Of a DNA stretch of 64,000 nucleotides, positions 1 to 12,549 are shown one piece after another. Under the pieces are notes generated by a model. It was not told where the DNA came from. It did not search any database and saw only the letters and a program-made list of their open reading frames with translations. The translations under genes were made by a program, and so were the position numbers. Origin of the DNA: Artemia franciscana (lineage: Eukaryota; Arthropoda; Branchiopoda; Anostraca; Artemiidae); assembly GCF_032884065.1 (NCBI RefSeq), contig NC_088864.1:17922409-17986408 (forward strand). The letters run 5' to 3'. Numbering within the stretch: position 1 is the stretch's first letter; each line of letters begins with the position of its first letter.

Positions 1-1103
1 CAAAATTACACTTCCCGCAGGTTTCTCATACCCTGAGAGCATGCTCCTCGGTCGATTAATGTCCCCCCTTCACCAATCCCAGCACCACGTATTCCTCACG
101 TGAATGCCCTTCAAAGATTATCACGCCAATTCTTTGGCTATAAAAAAATACTTAATAATGCGCTGGTAAGCGTGTAGGGGTAGCCGAATCTTTCAGAGCT
201 AAGGGTTCACGTGGGAGGAAATGGAAGAAGAGTGTATTCACTATAAACTATTCATTTATTCTACAAAGTCTGTATACATGGTTTGAAAACAAACACAAGA
301 GGAGAACTTTACAGAAGTACTGAACGAGAGGAACCACTTGTAATCCTTCAGAATCCGTATATAGAATGATTTCCCAGCTGGCACGTACGCAGGGGTGGGG
401 CTCCGGGACCGGCCCCCCTAAATCACATATTTTTCCCAAAATTTTCTGATACTTCTTATTGAATTTGAACTCTCATAGAATCTCTCATAGAATAATAGAA
501 TCATAGAATCAATCAGACATCTCATAGAATTTCTCATAGAATCATAGATTTGAAAGATTTGTCCCTCCCCCCAAACAAATTCCTTTGTACGTGCCTGTTT
601 CCAAAGTTCTTAGAAACACGCTCTGCCATGTTAAAATTGTCCGAGTTCTACTTTGTGCTATTATAAACCAAGATTTTCTGATTTCCATTTCCAAAGGACA
701 GAGCATCATAAATTTTACAAACCCGTGTCCTACTTAGGCTTCTAGAATCCAGTATAAATTTCAAAGATAAAATTGACCCGCATTGCATTAAAATTAGGCT
801 TCATGTTTCCTTTTCTAAGACTTGATTCTAAATTTACAGTATGGTCAAAGTAAAGAGAAAATTTGACACTTAAAACGAGCAACAGTTTCAAAACTATTTA
901 AAGTTATAGTTTTTTTCCAAATTATTGGAGGGGCAACTGCCCCCCTTGCCCACCCTCTCAACGACGCCACTGTTTGTCGAATCTCCTTAAATAAGTTTTA
1001 GGTATCCGTCTAATAAAGTTCAATAGTTTTGTGACAGAGAGGGTATTCCTCGATAACATAAACCTGTCGTCTCTGTTTAGTAGCTGAGAAAATAGGAAAA
1101 AAG
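1..1103. other. Non-coding, A+T-rich; short CATAGAAT-type repeats
   Basis: No ORF looks like protein. Between about 471 and 550 the motif TCATAGAAT recurs about six times, which is a degenerate simple repeat. Short C-rich stretches near 61, 410 and 935 resemble the C-rich pieces of family P found elsewhere in the window, but the match is too weak for me to assign. Confidence 0.5.
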
Positions 1104-1220
1104 GATTTTCAATACCAAAAGCAGGCACATTGGTTTTAGCAAATCAAATTGACGTTATGTTACCCCCTTAAAAATAACCATAGAGCGTTTTGGACTTGGT
1201 AAATTTTTGGTCTCTCTTTT
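1104..1220 (+). repeat. Dispersed repeat, one of an inverted pair
   Basis: The stretch from GATTTTCAATACC to TTTTGGTCTCTC reappears as its reverse complement at 4006-4122 with scattered mismatches. Shared blocks include AAAAGCAGGCACAT, TTGACGTTATGTTAC and CGTTTTGGACTTGG. The partner copy continues into a 61-codon minus-strand ORF (3850-4035), so the repeat may be a remnant of a coding mobile element. I do not recognise the family. Confidence 0.7.
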
Positions 1221-2890
1221 GTTTCAACTTAATATCCATAATAGACTAAAAAATACTTTTCAAGTAATGCTATAGGATCCACAGCGGAAAAGATCCAAGA
1301 AAACTAATTCATTGGGAATTGTCGACTTTTTCCCTCTGTTATATCAACCATGTGAAGCACAATTGTGGTTGTGAAGACTCAAAAAAAAAAATTGGGGAGC
1401 TTGTTATTTTTTTTTTTTTTTGCTGTTGCAAGGCCTTGTGTCTCCAGGATTAGCAAACCTTCATATACTGATGCTGAATCAGGAACGTTTCCGCCATTTG
1501 GGTGCAACTTCTGGGTCATTGCGAAACTCAGCTAATCAGCGCGTTTTTTGATTGATTTTTAAAAACACTGTGCTTTTGGCATATTTTTGATTTTTTAGCT
1601 GCGCCATCTTACACCTAATATCAAGCAACACTGCATTGAGATATAGCCCAGAAATTTACATGACATTGAGCTGTATTAACCTAAAATGACTTAGTGCTTT
1701 GATGATTTGAAAGCATAGAGAGAAGAGGATTAAGTCCAGACTCTCGATAGTTTTTTTGCTATTTATTCCATTCAAAAAAATTGCGTGATTCCACGTGAAC
1801 AGTAAAATCTGACAGCGATTTTTTTTTGTGTAATCTGGCTTCAATTCTTTTATTCTATCTCCAAATCAATTTTCTCGCTTAAATCAGTGCGTATTCAACA
1901 ATTAACTGCGCAGATCTTGTTTCATATTCCATTACCAGCAATAGTATTTTTTTGCACAGGGTAATAACCTCTGGCTACTATCCAATCAGTAGACATCCAT
2001 ATCAAGAACAAACAAATCTCGATAATGCCATTTAGCCCTGGTCATGGACCATTAAAGACGGCTTTAAAAAGTAAACATACCAAAAGCTTTATTCATGAGT
2101 TTGAATAATGATACTCAGTCAAAATCGAGGCAGGATGATCAATGCTAAAATGTTTAAATTTCAAGAGTACCAAACACTTGGTACACTTTATGATAGAAAC
2201 AAAAAATAACCTTTTGAATTTTTTTTATTTAAATTAACGAACATGCAGATAAATATGAAAAAAGGAGAAGCGTAAGTAGGCCGATTAAAACAAAGGGAAA
2301 TCATTATTTTTTACAGGAGGGGGGGTTATTCGACAGAAAAAGTCTAACTCGCGCATAACTTTTTGAAAAATGCATCACAAAAACATACTAAACTATAAAC
2401 ACAATCATCCACGTATAAACGAACTTATTTTATGAGGGACACACTTTAAGGCAGGTGAATTTAAATAAACACCTTTTTTAGGGCTTCCTTCAAATATACT
2501 CCTGTGCCTCAGGTTTAATTTTTTATATGGCTTATGCCCAAAGAGCATGAGTAACTTACGTAAGCTACCCATACTCATTGGTCTAGGCCTATATCTGTCT
2601 ATTTTCGGAGATAAGGATACGACATGAGTCTAGTGAGACCACTTCACAAGAAAACAGTGTAAAATTCTGGAAATGGCTTTAAAGCATTTCAAAACACTTA
2701 CTTACAATCATTCCTCAATTCTTACCATTAAATTTTAACCCCATTCTCAATGGAAAAATATTAAGCTTAAATTGTATATACCAAATGAGTCTTCAAAAGC
2801 GCAACTCTTATATCCTCTGCTTGTCGTTAAATTAATGTAACAGCTGTAGTAACGAGCTACTCGGAACGACAGTAACCAAAAATCTAAAAA
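1221..2890. other. Non-coding, A+T-rich, nothing recognisable
   Basis: Six-frame reading gives only short ORFs of biased composition. Short A and T homopolymers occur (for example near 1381 and 1410). I see no splice-flanked coding segment and no repeat that I can match elsewhere. Confidence 0.5.
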
Positions 2891-3216
<326 letters not shown>

Positions 3217-3379
3217 GACAAGATAGCCAACATCCCCAAGAAGTCAAGAAATCCTGAAGGAAAATCGTACCAACAGATTCAGCGTATTAGATGGCCCCAC
3301 TGTAGAGGCATTGCCATTGATAGGGCTGGTGGTGCCCTGAGAAAAATAAAAATTAGTTACAGCACCCCAAAAAATAATC

Positions 3380-3660
3380 AGAGATGAAATAAAACAAACA
3401 AGTTATTTTTAACTGAAAATAAGGAGCAACATTAAACTTAAAACGAACAGAAGTTACTCCTTATATGTGGGGCCTGCCCCCTCCTCAATACCTCGCTTTT
3501 TACGCTAAAGTTTCAATTTGTCCCGGTTCATTAGAAACAGATGAAACACAAGGGCCGTTTAATTAGAGCAAAACCCTTTTTCAAAACACTAAAAAACTTT
3601 AGCGTGAAGAGTGAGCAATTGAGGAGGATGCAGCCTCCTATTATAGGGATTAATTTTTGT
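3380..3660. repeat. Family P foldback copy (diverged)
   Basis: Contains the family P left arm (TAAGGAGCAACATTAAACTT, then AAAACGAACAGAAGTTACTC), the C-rich block, TTTACGCTAAAG, a spacer, and the complementary CTTTAGCGTGAAGAG followed by a G-rich block. The two halves are inverted repeats of each other, so a single strand can fold into a long hairpin. It is more diverged than the copy at 53.5 kb. Confidence 0.8.
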
Positions 3661-4005
3661 TTGTGTGGGGTTTTGAAAAGACTTGTTTTTTCTTATCTAA
3701 TATGAAGAAAAGAGTAACGCTATTGAAAATTCATCGAATGTGTATAATTTGGGTTACATATTTGTTAATTCGGGAGGGGAGGAGTAGGAGATAATTCTTA
3801 GGGGCGCAAAATAAGGAGCAATGACATAAGTAAGAATTTTAAAACATTTTCAAGTAGTTTCAAGAGTTTTATGATGTTTCCTTATAGACAAATAAACAGC
3901 TGTTCTGATGCGTGGGATAGATTTGTAAGGCCAGCGATTAGTATATTCTAAAAGATCGTTAAAAGGCGTGTCGTCTGGTATGTTCATCCTTTTTTTAGTA
4001 GATTG

Positions 4006-4122
4006 AAAGAGAGACCGAAAATTTGCCAAGTCCAAAACGTTCTCTGGTAAAATTTAAGGTGGGTAACATAACGTCAATTTGTGTTGCTAAAACCGATGTG
4101 CCTGCTTTTGATATTGAAAATC
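4006..4122 (-). repeat. Dispersed repeat, inverted partner of 1104-1220
   Basis: Reverse-complement match to 1104-1220. On the minus strand the sequence continues from 4005 down to about 3850 in an open frame containing NIPDDTPFNDLLEYTNRW, which looks like decayed coding sequence, but I cannot name the protein. Confidence 0.7.
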
Positions 4123-4559
4123 TCTTCTTTTTTTTTAACTAATCCTTGCTCGTTTTTAACATAAGGAAAACGAGAAAAATAGGGGTCTGTTACGCTTCAT
4201 AGTATGTTCCACATTAATATTTTTTCCAAATATACTGCCTTTGAAACCTTATCATTAAGTATAAATGTGAGCCTAGTTAATGGCAAAATTGGAAAATTTT
4301 CTATGCTTCCTGTTTCTCACATTTTCTCATGTCAATTTCCCCTCTGATATTTAAGGGGTTTTTACTTCCTAAAATCTATCAGCTCAAGATTAGATTCTCT
4401 TGTCTAAAATAAAAACTTTCAAAAGTGGGAATGACTACACCCTCTACATTTGCAAATAGAACAGAAATGCAATCATTGAAGAACAAGAAGGTAGTATACA
4501 GTGAATATAATTTTCTGAATGAAAAAGAAACCATTGAAACAGAAAATAAGACTTGGTGC

Positions 4560-6191
4560 TTCTTATAATGAAATTAAATAAAAAATAACAAGTATGAAAT
4601 GGGCTGCTTCCTCATCAACGCCCCACTCTTTACGCTAAAGTTTGACTCTTTCTCTCAACTCTATCTTTTAAAACAGTAAAAAACTTTAGCGTAAAGGGCG
4701 GGACGTTGATGAGGAAGCAGTCCCTTTCATGTACGAAGTAATTTCTGTTCGTTTTAAGTTTTAATGTCGCTCCTTACTTTCAGTTAAAAAATACTTGTTT
4801 TTGTTATTTAATTTCTGAACGTTTTTGAATCAATACATAGGCTATTTTGATTTTAGCTCTCCGCAGAGGAATAATTAAAAAAATTGCATATTTATTCTTT
4901 TTTGGATAAATGGCTTTCTTATATTTTTGAACGAATGATTTTGAGAAAAAAAGAGTGGGGGAGGAAGCCTAGTTGCCCTCAGATTTTTTGGTCACTTAAA
5001 AAGGCAACTAGAACTTTTAATTTTTTACGAATGTATTTATTAGTAAAAGATATACGTAACTTATAAATTAGTTTACGTGACGAACTTTTGTATTCTCATG
5101 TTTTTATTACATATATGAGGGGGTTCACCCCCTCATCAGTACCTCACTCTTTACACTAAAGCTTAAATTTTGTCCCAATTCATTAAGAATGACCCCTGAA
5201 TCACAAAAGCCGTAGAATAAATAGTTGAAATTACTAAAAATACTTTAGCGTAAAGAGCAAAGTATCAGGAGGAGGTGAGCCCCTCATATGCGTAATAAAT
5301 TCTATTTGTTTTGAGTTTTAATGCTGCTCCTTACTTCCAGTTGAAAAAACTTTTTCATATTTATTTTTTCATTGTTTTTTTTTTATATAATGTTAGAAAA
5401 TCCTGCGCTCCCTTCATGGAAATTTTCTTCCCCCCATGACAAATTCCTCGATGGAAATTTTCCTCAACATATCCCCCTCTTCTCAACCCAATCCCCCAAC
5501 CAAAAATCCCCCTGAAAACGTCTGTACACTTCCCAATAACCATTACTATATGTAAGCACTTGTCAAAGTTTGTAACTTGTAGCCCCTTCCACGGGGACTG
5601 TGGGGGAGGAATTGGTTTCCAAAGACATAGTTATAAGGTTTTTCGACTACGCTGAATAAAATGGTTATTTCAGAATTTTGATCCGTTGACTTTGGGAAAA
5701 TAATTAGCGTGGGAGGGGGCCTAGGTGCCCTCCAATATTTTTGGTCACTTAAAAAGGGCACTAGAACTTTTCTGCCCTCTTGCAAAATTCTAGGACCACT
5801 GGGTCGATACGATCACCCCTGTAAAAAAAAAAAACAAACAAACAAATAAACACGCATCCGTGACCTGCCTTCTGGCAAAAAATACAAAATTCCACATTTT
5901 TGTAGATATGAGCTTGAAACTTCTACAATATGGTTCTCTGATACGCTGAATCTGATAGTGTGATTTTTTTTAAGATTCTATGACTTTTAGGGAGTGTTTC
6001 CCCCTATTTTCTAAAATAAGGTAAATTTTCTCAGGCTCGTAACTTTTGATGAAACTTATATATTTAAAATCAGCATTAAAATGCGATTCTTTTGATGTAG
6101 CTACTGGTATCAAAATTCCAGTTTTTAGAGTGTTGGTTACTATTGAGCCGGGTCGCTCCTTACTACAGTTCGCTACCACGAACTGTTTGAT
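4560..6191 (+). repeat. Family P, long copy with three palindromic blocks
   Basis: A copy of about 1.63 kb of the dominant repeat family. In order: a foldback block around TTTACGCTAAAG...CTTTAGCGTAAAG (about 4610-4800); an internal segment with GGTCACTTAAAAAGGCAACT; a second inverted block (about 5105-5340); a C-rich segment with CCCAATAACCATTACTATAT; a segment with GGTCGATACGATCACCCC and an A/CAAA tract; and a 3' end with GAGCCGGGTCGCTCC, the hairpin ACAGTTCG...CGAACTGT and TTTGAT. Similarity to the other copies stops at TTTGAT, so 6191 is the inferred 3' boundary. No intact protein is encoded. Confidence 0.85.
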
Positions 6192-7559
6192 ATCCGTACT
6201 ATATCGAGGTCAAATATAATGTAATATAACGAGGTCTAAAGGAAAAGTCAAATCGGTTGTAGTTCGGTCACGGTATTTGGAGGAGGGAGATCCGCTCCAG
6301 AATTCATTTAATTGTTTTAATCTTATACTTCCAATATTTAAATCAAAACTCCAATTTAGCTCCAAATCCTTTTTTTGTGATTGAAACGCCTAATAAGCGC
6401 TGATAATGTCCCATTCCTTAGGTTCAGGAATTCAGATACTAACCCATAAATTTAGAAATACCTCTATGTTAAATACCATGCTGACATTTTGCTATTTTCG
6501 CTTTTCTAAATATTTCTTTTAACCAGCTCTAAAAAAAGAATTGACCAAAATGTGCTAAGAATTATGACTGAAATTATCCGCACAACGCCAGCTCTATGTG
6601 AGGGATATATATTTCTCCATCAGCATGCTCTACGAAATGTCTGCTGAGAATAGAATAAAGTGAATTTAAACAAAATATGTATGTTTTTCTCACAATTTCG
6701 AAATTTTGTGGACGTATAAGCGGTAATAACCCGTTCTCTTTTTCTATTATTATCAGTTTTGTCATGCAGCACTAGGAGACCGAACTTTGCTTGTAAAGGG
6801 AATTATGGGATAAAAACGATATTCAGTGTAGCTCCCCTCCGGAAATGTATACCCCCTAAACTCCGATTTACATAGGAACAATTTTGTATAATTTTTATAA
6901 AATTCGATCTTTTAAACACAAATACAAAGGGGAAGGTATTTTTCAAACTCTAGGAGTCAATTTTTTCTTCCAATTGGCATCCCTGGCAATTTTTAATTAA
7001 TTTAAAGATTCTACAGCAGTGATGCCAAGAATCGTTCAGTTCTCTGGATATTCTTTTTCAAGCAATGCCCAATGGATAAGTTAATAATTCTGACTTTATT
7101 TTTCGAATGCTTTCAAATTTCAAATACGGTTGCTATTTAAATGTGAAGAATGTGTCACAATACAATGTTACATAGAGTTGTCAACTGATAACGTTGTCAA
7201 CGTGCGACAAAGAGGGCCAAAAAAGTGTTTTTTCTACCTTAGAAGTTTGACAAGCCAGGCTTTTGTCGCACAAAAGTGCGAAAAATAGTGCAAGCCTGAT
7301 TTCTGTGTTCACTGATTCCTGTGATTTGAGTTCTTGAACCCAGTGATTAAATCGATCCATTAAATATTAAACATCATATATTACACCATATATGAAACAG
7401 ATCATATATTAAGCAGATAAGAAAATTCACTAGTTTAAGCAAAACGGAGTATAATTTACCATTTTTTTTTCTTTTGTCATAAGATCTTTGATTCTTGGCT
7501 TCAAAAAAATATTTTTGTTTTGATCATAGGCAGCATTTTGGTGCTGCTTAAGTAAACAG
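6192..7559. other. Non-coding; holds one arm of a diverged inverted pair
   Basis: No convincing coding sequence. About 7140-7290 contains GTTGTCAACGTGCGACAAAG and TTTTGTCGCACAAAAGTGCG. A related stretch lies inverted at about 11040-11170 with TTTTGTGCGACACTTTC and GTCGTACGCGACAAAAG. The shared element appears to be a short, old inverted-repeat transposon or fragment. Confidence 0.45.
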
Positions 7560-8240
7560 TGATGTGAGCACGACATCGTTTTTTAGACCTGGGCACTTGG
7601 CATAGAAGAATTTGCGATAGAAACATCGATAGGGACTCATTTGATTGAAAATTGTAAGTTCCAGTGCTCTTTTTAATAGTCGAAAATGATTGGAGAGCAT
7701 ACAGCCCCCCCACGCTCATCATTTACCAAAATGCATACAATCAAAATTTTCAGATAGCCCTTTGGTTCAGCGTTGTTGAAAGGTCCAGTAATTATACCTT
7801 TAAAGATGACATTCCTCCCCCATAGCCCACAAGGTAAGGGCTATAAGTTATGCCCCTGGGGCATCTAAGGTTTTTATGGAAATCGTGGTCGTTAACTTCA
7901 GAAGGGGCTCATTGGATTGGAAATCAGAAGTTATAAAGCCCTTTTTAATAATAGAAAGTGATAGGAGGCCAACCAGCCCCCCCTTCAACGCCCATCATTC
8001 CCTCAAACACAACTAATCAAACTTCTGAGATAGCCACTTTGTTTGATATTTGAATTATCCATTAATTACGCCTTTGGAAATGACACCCCTCCTCAAAGCC
8101 CTCAGGGCAAGGGCTAAATGGTATAGTAGTTGCCCATTATTAACATTTAAGGTTTTTCGTATAAAATTTCGACTCGGTACATTCAATTGGAAATCTGGAG
8201 TCCTAGCGTCATTTTTAAGTTCAAAAGTGATAAGGTCGTG
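7560..8240 (-). repeat. About 276-bp tandem repeat, 2-3 diverged units
   Basis: GATAGCC followed by CTTTG (or ACTTTG) recurs at 7753 and 8029, with matching C-rich, CAAGGGCTA and TTGGAAAT blocks in the same order, giving a period near 276 bp. Each unit resembles, in reverse orientation, the internal family P segment with GATAGCCATTT...CCCCCACAGTCCC. The array therefore looks like an old tandem amplification of part of family P. The 63-codon ORF at 8050-8241 is incidental. Confidence 0.65.
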
Positions 8241-8244
8241 ACCA

Positions 8245-9815
8245 AGAGCGAGGTGTTGAGTACGGGACAGCCCCTTTCATATACGGAATAATTTCTGTTC
8301 ATTTTAAGTTTTAATGTCGCTTCTTAATTTCAGTTAAAAAACTTGTATTTTATTTAATTTCTGATGGTTTTTCAAATAACACAAAAATTCATATAACGGT
8401 TTGATAAACTGTTTTTTAAACTTTTTGATAAAAATTTTGGTTATTTTATGTTAAAATTCAATGTCATAGTCATAGCTCTTGGCTTCACTTCTGACTAAAA
8501 TCGGGGAACAACCACTTTTCAACCAGTGATCTCTCCATCTGCACTAAATTTCAATGACAAATACTATATGTAAACAATATGGGTAAATTTCAAAACTTAC
8601 AGCCCTTTCCTGTATATGAAGGGTGTCATCCTCTCCTCAACACCTCGCTCTTCACACTAAAGTTTTTTAGTACCATAAAAAAACATCTTCTTATCGTTCT
8701 AACTAAACGACTCTTGTGTTTCAGGAGTCGTTATTAAAGTGTCGAGACAAAACTCAAAGATTAGTATATAGTGCGTGGTGGTGAGGAGGGGATAGCCCCC
8801 TTCGCATAAGTAATTATTTCTGTTCGTTTCAAGGTTTAATGTTTTTCCTTCCTTTCAGTTGAAAAAAACCTGTTTTTTAAAATTTAATTTTGATGATTTT
8901 TTAAATAATCCTGGGAAATCTGGCCCTGTCTCCATGAAAAAATGCCCCCCCCCCACACACAGAAAGATTCTCTAGGCAATTCAATCCAGGTAAAAGGTAC
9001 CCCGAACAATTACCTTTAACATCTCCACACGGAAAATTGAATCGGCAAAGAGAAAGTAAGGCAAATAAAAATAATTTCGTATAGGAACTCAGCCGTATTC
9101 CCTCAGCGTAATATTTGCTCCGAAGAGTTCAGTTCCCGGAAACTTCCTTTCCCATAGAAAATCCTTCCAACAGAGAGTTCACCCCTCCTCCCCTATCCAA
9201 AAATGTATGCAAACTTTCCAACAACAAATACTGTACGTAAACAATAGGCAAACTTTATAACTTAAGGACCTTCCCCCTGGGGGTTGAGGGGTGGGGGTCA
9301 TGTTATCTTGAAAGGTATAGCTTTTAGACCTTTCAACTATGTTGAACAAAATGACTATCTCAAAATTTTGATTAGACGATTTTGGAGAACAACGGGCATG
9401 AGAGGGGGGCTAGCTTCTTTCGAGTCTTTTTGGTCACTTAAAAAGGACATCAGAACCTTTGATTTACGTTCAAATGATCCCTCTCCCGATGTTACAGGAC
9501 CAATTTTTCGATACGATCATCCCGGGGAAAAAACTAGCAAAAAACAAATAAACACGCACCTGTGATCTTGCTTCAGGCAAAATTTGCTAAATTCCTTCTT
9601 TTTGCAGGTAGGACTTCGAAACCTCTACAGTAGGGTTCTCTGACATGATGAATCTGGCAGTGTGGTTTTTATTAAGGTTCTTTTGCTTTCCGTGTGAATT
9701 TCCCTCCATTTTCAAAAATTGGACAAATTTTCTCAGACATGTAGCATTTGATGGTTAACACTAAGATTAACGAATCTTATATATTTGGAATCAGGATAAT
9801 AAGCCATTTCTTTTG
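8245..9815 (+). repeat. Family P, old diverged copy
   Basis: Begins with a half-arm (8250-8345), then a foldback block (about 8615-8880) with CACACTAAAGTTTTTTAG. The family order follows: CAACAAATACTGTACGTAAA, GTTGAACAAAATGACTATCT, GGTCACTTAAAAAGGACATC, TTTCGATACGATCATCCC and AATAAACACGCACCTGTGAT. The 3' end breaks off at TCTTTTGATTT, where a younger copy starts. Divergence and small indels exceed those of the copies at 4.6, 39.9 and 53.5 kb. Confidence 0.75.
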
Positions 9816-10016
9816 ATTTATTAAATAAAAAAACAAGTTTTTTTAACGGGAAGTAAGGAGCGACATTAAAACTTAAAACGAACAGAAATTACTTCGTATA
9901 TGAAAGGGGTTGCTTCCTCATCAACGCCCAGCTCTTTACGCTAAAGTTTGACTCTTTCTCTTAATTCTACTTTTTAAAACAGTAAAAAACTTTAGCGTAA
10001 AGAGCGGGGCGTTATC
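9816..10016 (+). repeat. Family P short foldback, nested in the older copy
   Basis: Starts ATTAAATAAAAAAACAAG directly inside the 3' part of the older copy. It runs through the arm GTAAGGAGCGACATTAAAAC, the block TCAACGCCCAGCTCTTTACG, the spacer and the complementary CTTTAGCGTAAAGAGCGGGG, and stops at about 10016. Only the first foldback block is present. It is a younger, short insertion or a truncated copy. Confidence 0.75.
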
Positions 10017-10564
10017 TTGGAAACAAATTTACTGAAATGGCAATTTTTTCTCCCAAGACAGTTTTTTAGAAACATTTTTAGACTTTTGTTTAGCATGCGT
10101 TTTTTAACCCTCTTAGTCCCTTTAAGGGCTCAAACTTTGATTTCCTCAAAAAACCATTATTAGAGTAAAATAGAGTATAAAAAGCAGCATCAAGTAATTT
10201 ATTCAATTTCATTCTAGTTAATATGTTGAAAACTACTTAGTTACCACAACTGTCACCCCTTTGTTGGTATGTTAGCCTAGTAAAAAGAACACCACTCTCC
10301 GCATTCTTGATATGCGTAATGATTAAAGTTTACGGTAACCTAACTACAAAGGCTGACCTGGCTAACACTTAAAACTAGCACTTGCAGCCTACTAGAATTT
10401 TGATGTTGAGACTTAACAAACCTTGCCAATCGTTCTCGTTTCTCTTCTTTTTGTTGGTTCTTACTTCGTTCCATGATTAAACACAAGATTAATATGGATT
10501 GAATTCATTACGCACTAATTAATCTCAATTTCAAACGTCCAGCATTTTATATTTGCGGCGGGGG
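10017..10564. other. Non-coding, nothing recognisable
   Basis: A+T-rich sequence between two family P copies, without a plausible ORF. It may be the target sequence into which the neighbouring copies inserted. Confidence 0.45.
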
Positions 10565-10565
10565 T

Positions 10566-10917
10566 TCTTTATTCTTTATTAAATAAAAAAAAAAGTTTTT
10601 TTAACTGACAGTAAGGAGCGACATTAAAACTTAAAACGAACAGAAATTACCCCGTATATGAAAGGGGCTGCTCCTTCTTCAACGCCCTGCTCTTTACGCT
10701 AAAGTTTGACTCTTTCTCTCAACTCTACTTTTTGAAAACAGTAAAAACAGTAAAAACAGTAAAAACAGTAGAAAACAGTAAGTCTAAACTTGATGAAACT
10801 TATATATTTAGAATCAGCATTAAAACGCGGTTCTTTTGATGTAACTATTGGTATCAAAATTCCGTTTTATAGAGTTTTGGTTACTATTGAGCCGGGTCGC
10901 TCCACGAACTGTTTGAT
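10566..10917 (+). repeat. Family P internal-deletion derivative keeping both ends
   Basis: A 352-bp copy that keeps the 5' end (TTAAATAAA, A tract, GTAAGGAGCGACATTAAAAC, GCTCTTTACGCTAAAGTTTG) and the 3' end (ATCAGCATTAAAACGCGG, GAGCCGGGTCGCTCC, CGAACTGTTTGAT). About 1.3 kb of the middle is missing. At the deletion junction AGTAAAAAC is repeated about four times. A copy with both termini and no middle marks the limits of the mobile unit. Confidence 0.8.
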
Positions 10918-11735
10918 CAGTTGACGAAAGTGCTTGAACTGGCATACCGTTAAGAAATTAGATGTGACCCTATAGTCTAGTCAAACTACGAACACAGAAA
11001 GGATTTTTTTTTTTTTCACATGTTAAAGTCAGCTTTTTAATAGACAAAGAAACTGTAGCACTTTTGTGCGACACTTTCTGGTTTTTCATGGAAAAGTGCG
11101 GTTTTCTTTGTCGTACGCGACAAAAGAACAACAGCGTGAGAGTTGGCAGCGCTGATGTTACGCAATCTGTGGTAATATTTTGATATCTTGTATTTTTACT
11201 TTAGCAGCCCTTTTGCGCTACCTATGATTTTGTTTCGGCTTTACGTGGTCATAGAAAGCAGTGTGGTCTGTAGAAGGATACCTAATTTAAGCTATTACGT
11301 CAAAAATGCTTTATGTGGCCCGTTGATACCAATGCTATTTATTAAGATAAATGGGCAAACCCACAAACAAATCAATTTAATAAAAAATTACTAATAATAC
11401 TTCAATAAATCACAAATATTAAAAGTTTAGTGCAACAAATTAAATCTTGAGAGTCAAAACCCATTCATAATTTCGAGCAAAGGAATAGCGCGATACCTGG
11501 GGCTATTAGAATAGAGCTTGGTTCAATTATGAGATTGAGCATCCTCCTCTGGGTGTGGGGCTTGGGGGAAGTAGAGAGAGGATATACACTGCAGCATTAA
11601 TTGTGAATCTGACTGGAAAAAGCCGAGTGCGTACGACATTCACTTTCGCCCACCCGAAATCTTTTTACTCTATACTACTTTTGTCTGTAGCAGCTATTAT
11701 CTGACAATTTGGCTAAAAGCCAAGCACCAGCACTT
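10918..11735. other. Non-coding; holds the partner arm of the 7.2-kb repeat
   Basis: About 11040-11170 is an inverted, diverged match to about 7140-7290 (GTGCGACA and CGCGACAAAAG motifs). The rest is A+T-rich with no supported gene. The ORF at 11188-11394 ends in low-complexity residues and shows no domain that I recognise. Confidence 0.45.
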
Positions 11736-11739
11736 ATAT

Positions 11740-11910
11740 TTATTAAATAAAAAAAATAGTTTTTTAAACTTAAAGTAAGGAATGACATTAAAATTTAAAA
11801 CGAACAGAAATTACTCCGTGTATGAAAGGGCTGTTCCCTTCTCAACGCCCTGCTCTTTACGATAGAGTTTGAAATTTCTCTCAATTCTACTTTATTAAAC
11901 AGTAAGTAAA
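11740..11910 (+). repeat. Family P 5' fragment
   Basis: TATTAAATAAAAAAAATAGT, then GTAAGGAATGACATTAAAAT, AAAACGAACAGAAATTACTC and CCCTGCTCTTTACGATAGAG. It stops soon after the spacer, before the complementary arm. A short ATTGATTGA repeat follows at about 11930-11970. Confidence 0.75.
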
Positions 11911-12549
11911 AACTATTAGAAAAAATTATTATTGATTGATATTGATTGACAGAAAAATATTATTGATTGATTTGGAAGCTTTTGGATTTCTCTTTGGTGG
12001 AACTTGCTGTGATCGAGAACCTTATCGAAACAGGGGACTCAAAGTTTCATTGGCTTTTCAAATATAATTCACGGTCAAACCACAGGGCTAGTCCCCTGGA
12101 AAGATACACTAATGGTCCCTTTGTCTTTGAAACGATCAGCCGACACTAAGGCTCGCAAAATGATTTTAATATATCGAATCCCCAGACTAATGAAATGAAA
12201 TAAATGTTAGTACCAAATACAAAAATGAGCATAAATATGAAATATATAATAATATCCATTCAACTTCCCGCGGAACGAACAAAATAAGTCATTTCGCAAT
12301 TCCACAAAACTCAAACTATGGGGCTGGAGCAAACTTACCAGCTCCCTAGAATTATTGATAGTAATGGCTATTGAATGTCGGCCGAGGAAATCAGGGCTAC
12401 TTAGCAGCCTTTTACTTCTTACCTCAGCCTGAAGACTTACTCTTTTCTCAGGTTTTAGTGTCCTAAGAATTTAGTATAAAAAAATTGGGGATAATTATCT
12501 ATATTGTGTAATTCCTGTCACTCAATTCACGGACAACCTACTTTTTGTT
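11911..12549. other. Non-coding, nothing recognisable
   Basis: Apart from the ATTGATTGATATTG simple repeat at its start, I see no repeat or gene signal. The 60-codon ORF at 11967-12149 lacks any recognised motif. Confidence 0.4.

Noticed and set aside
3850..4035. 61-codon minus-strand ORF as a gene
   Set aside because: It overlaps a dispersed repeat and has no recognised domain; better explained as a decayed element.
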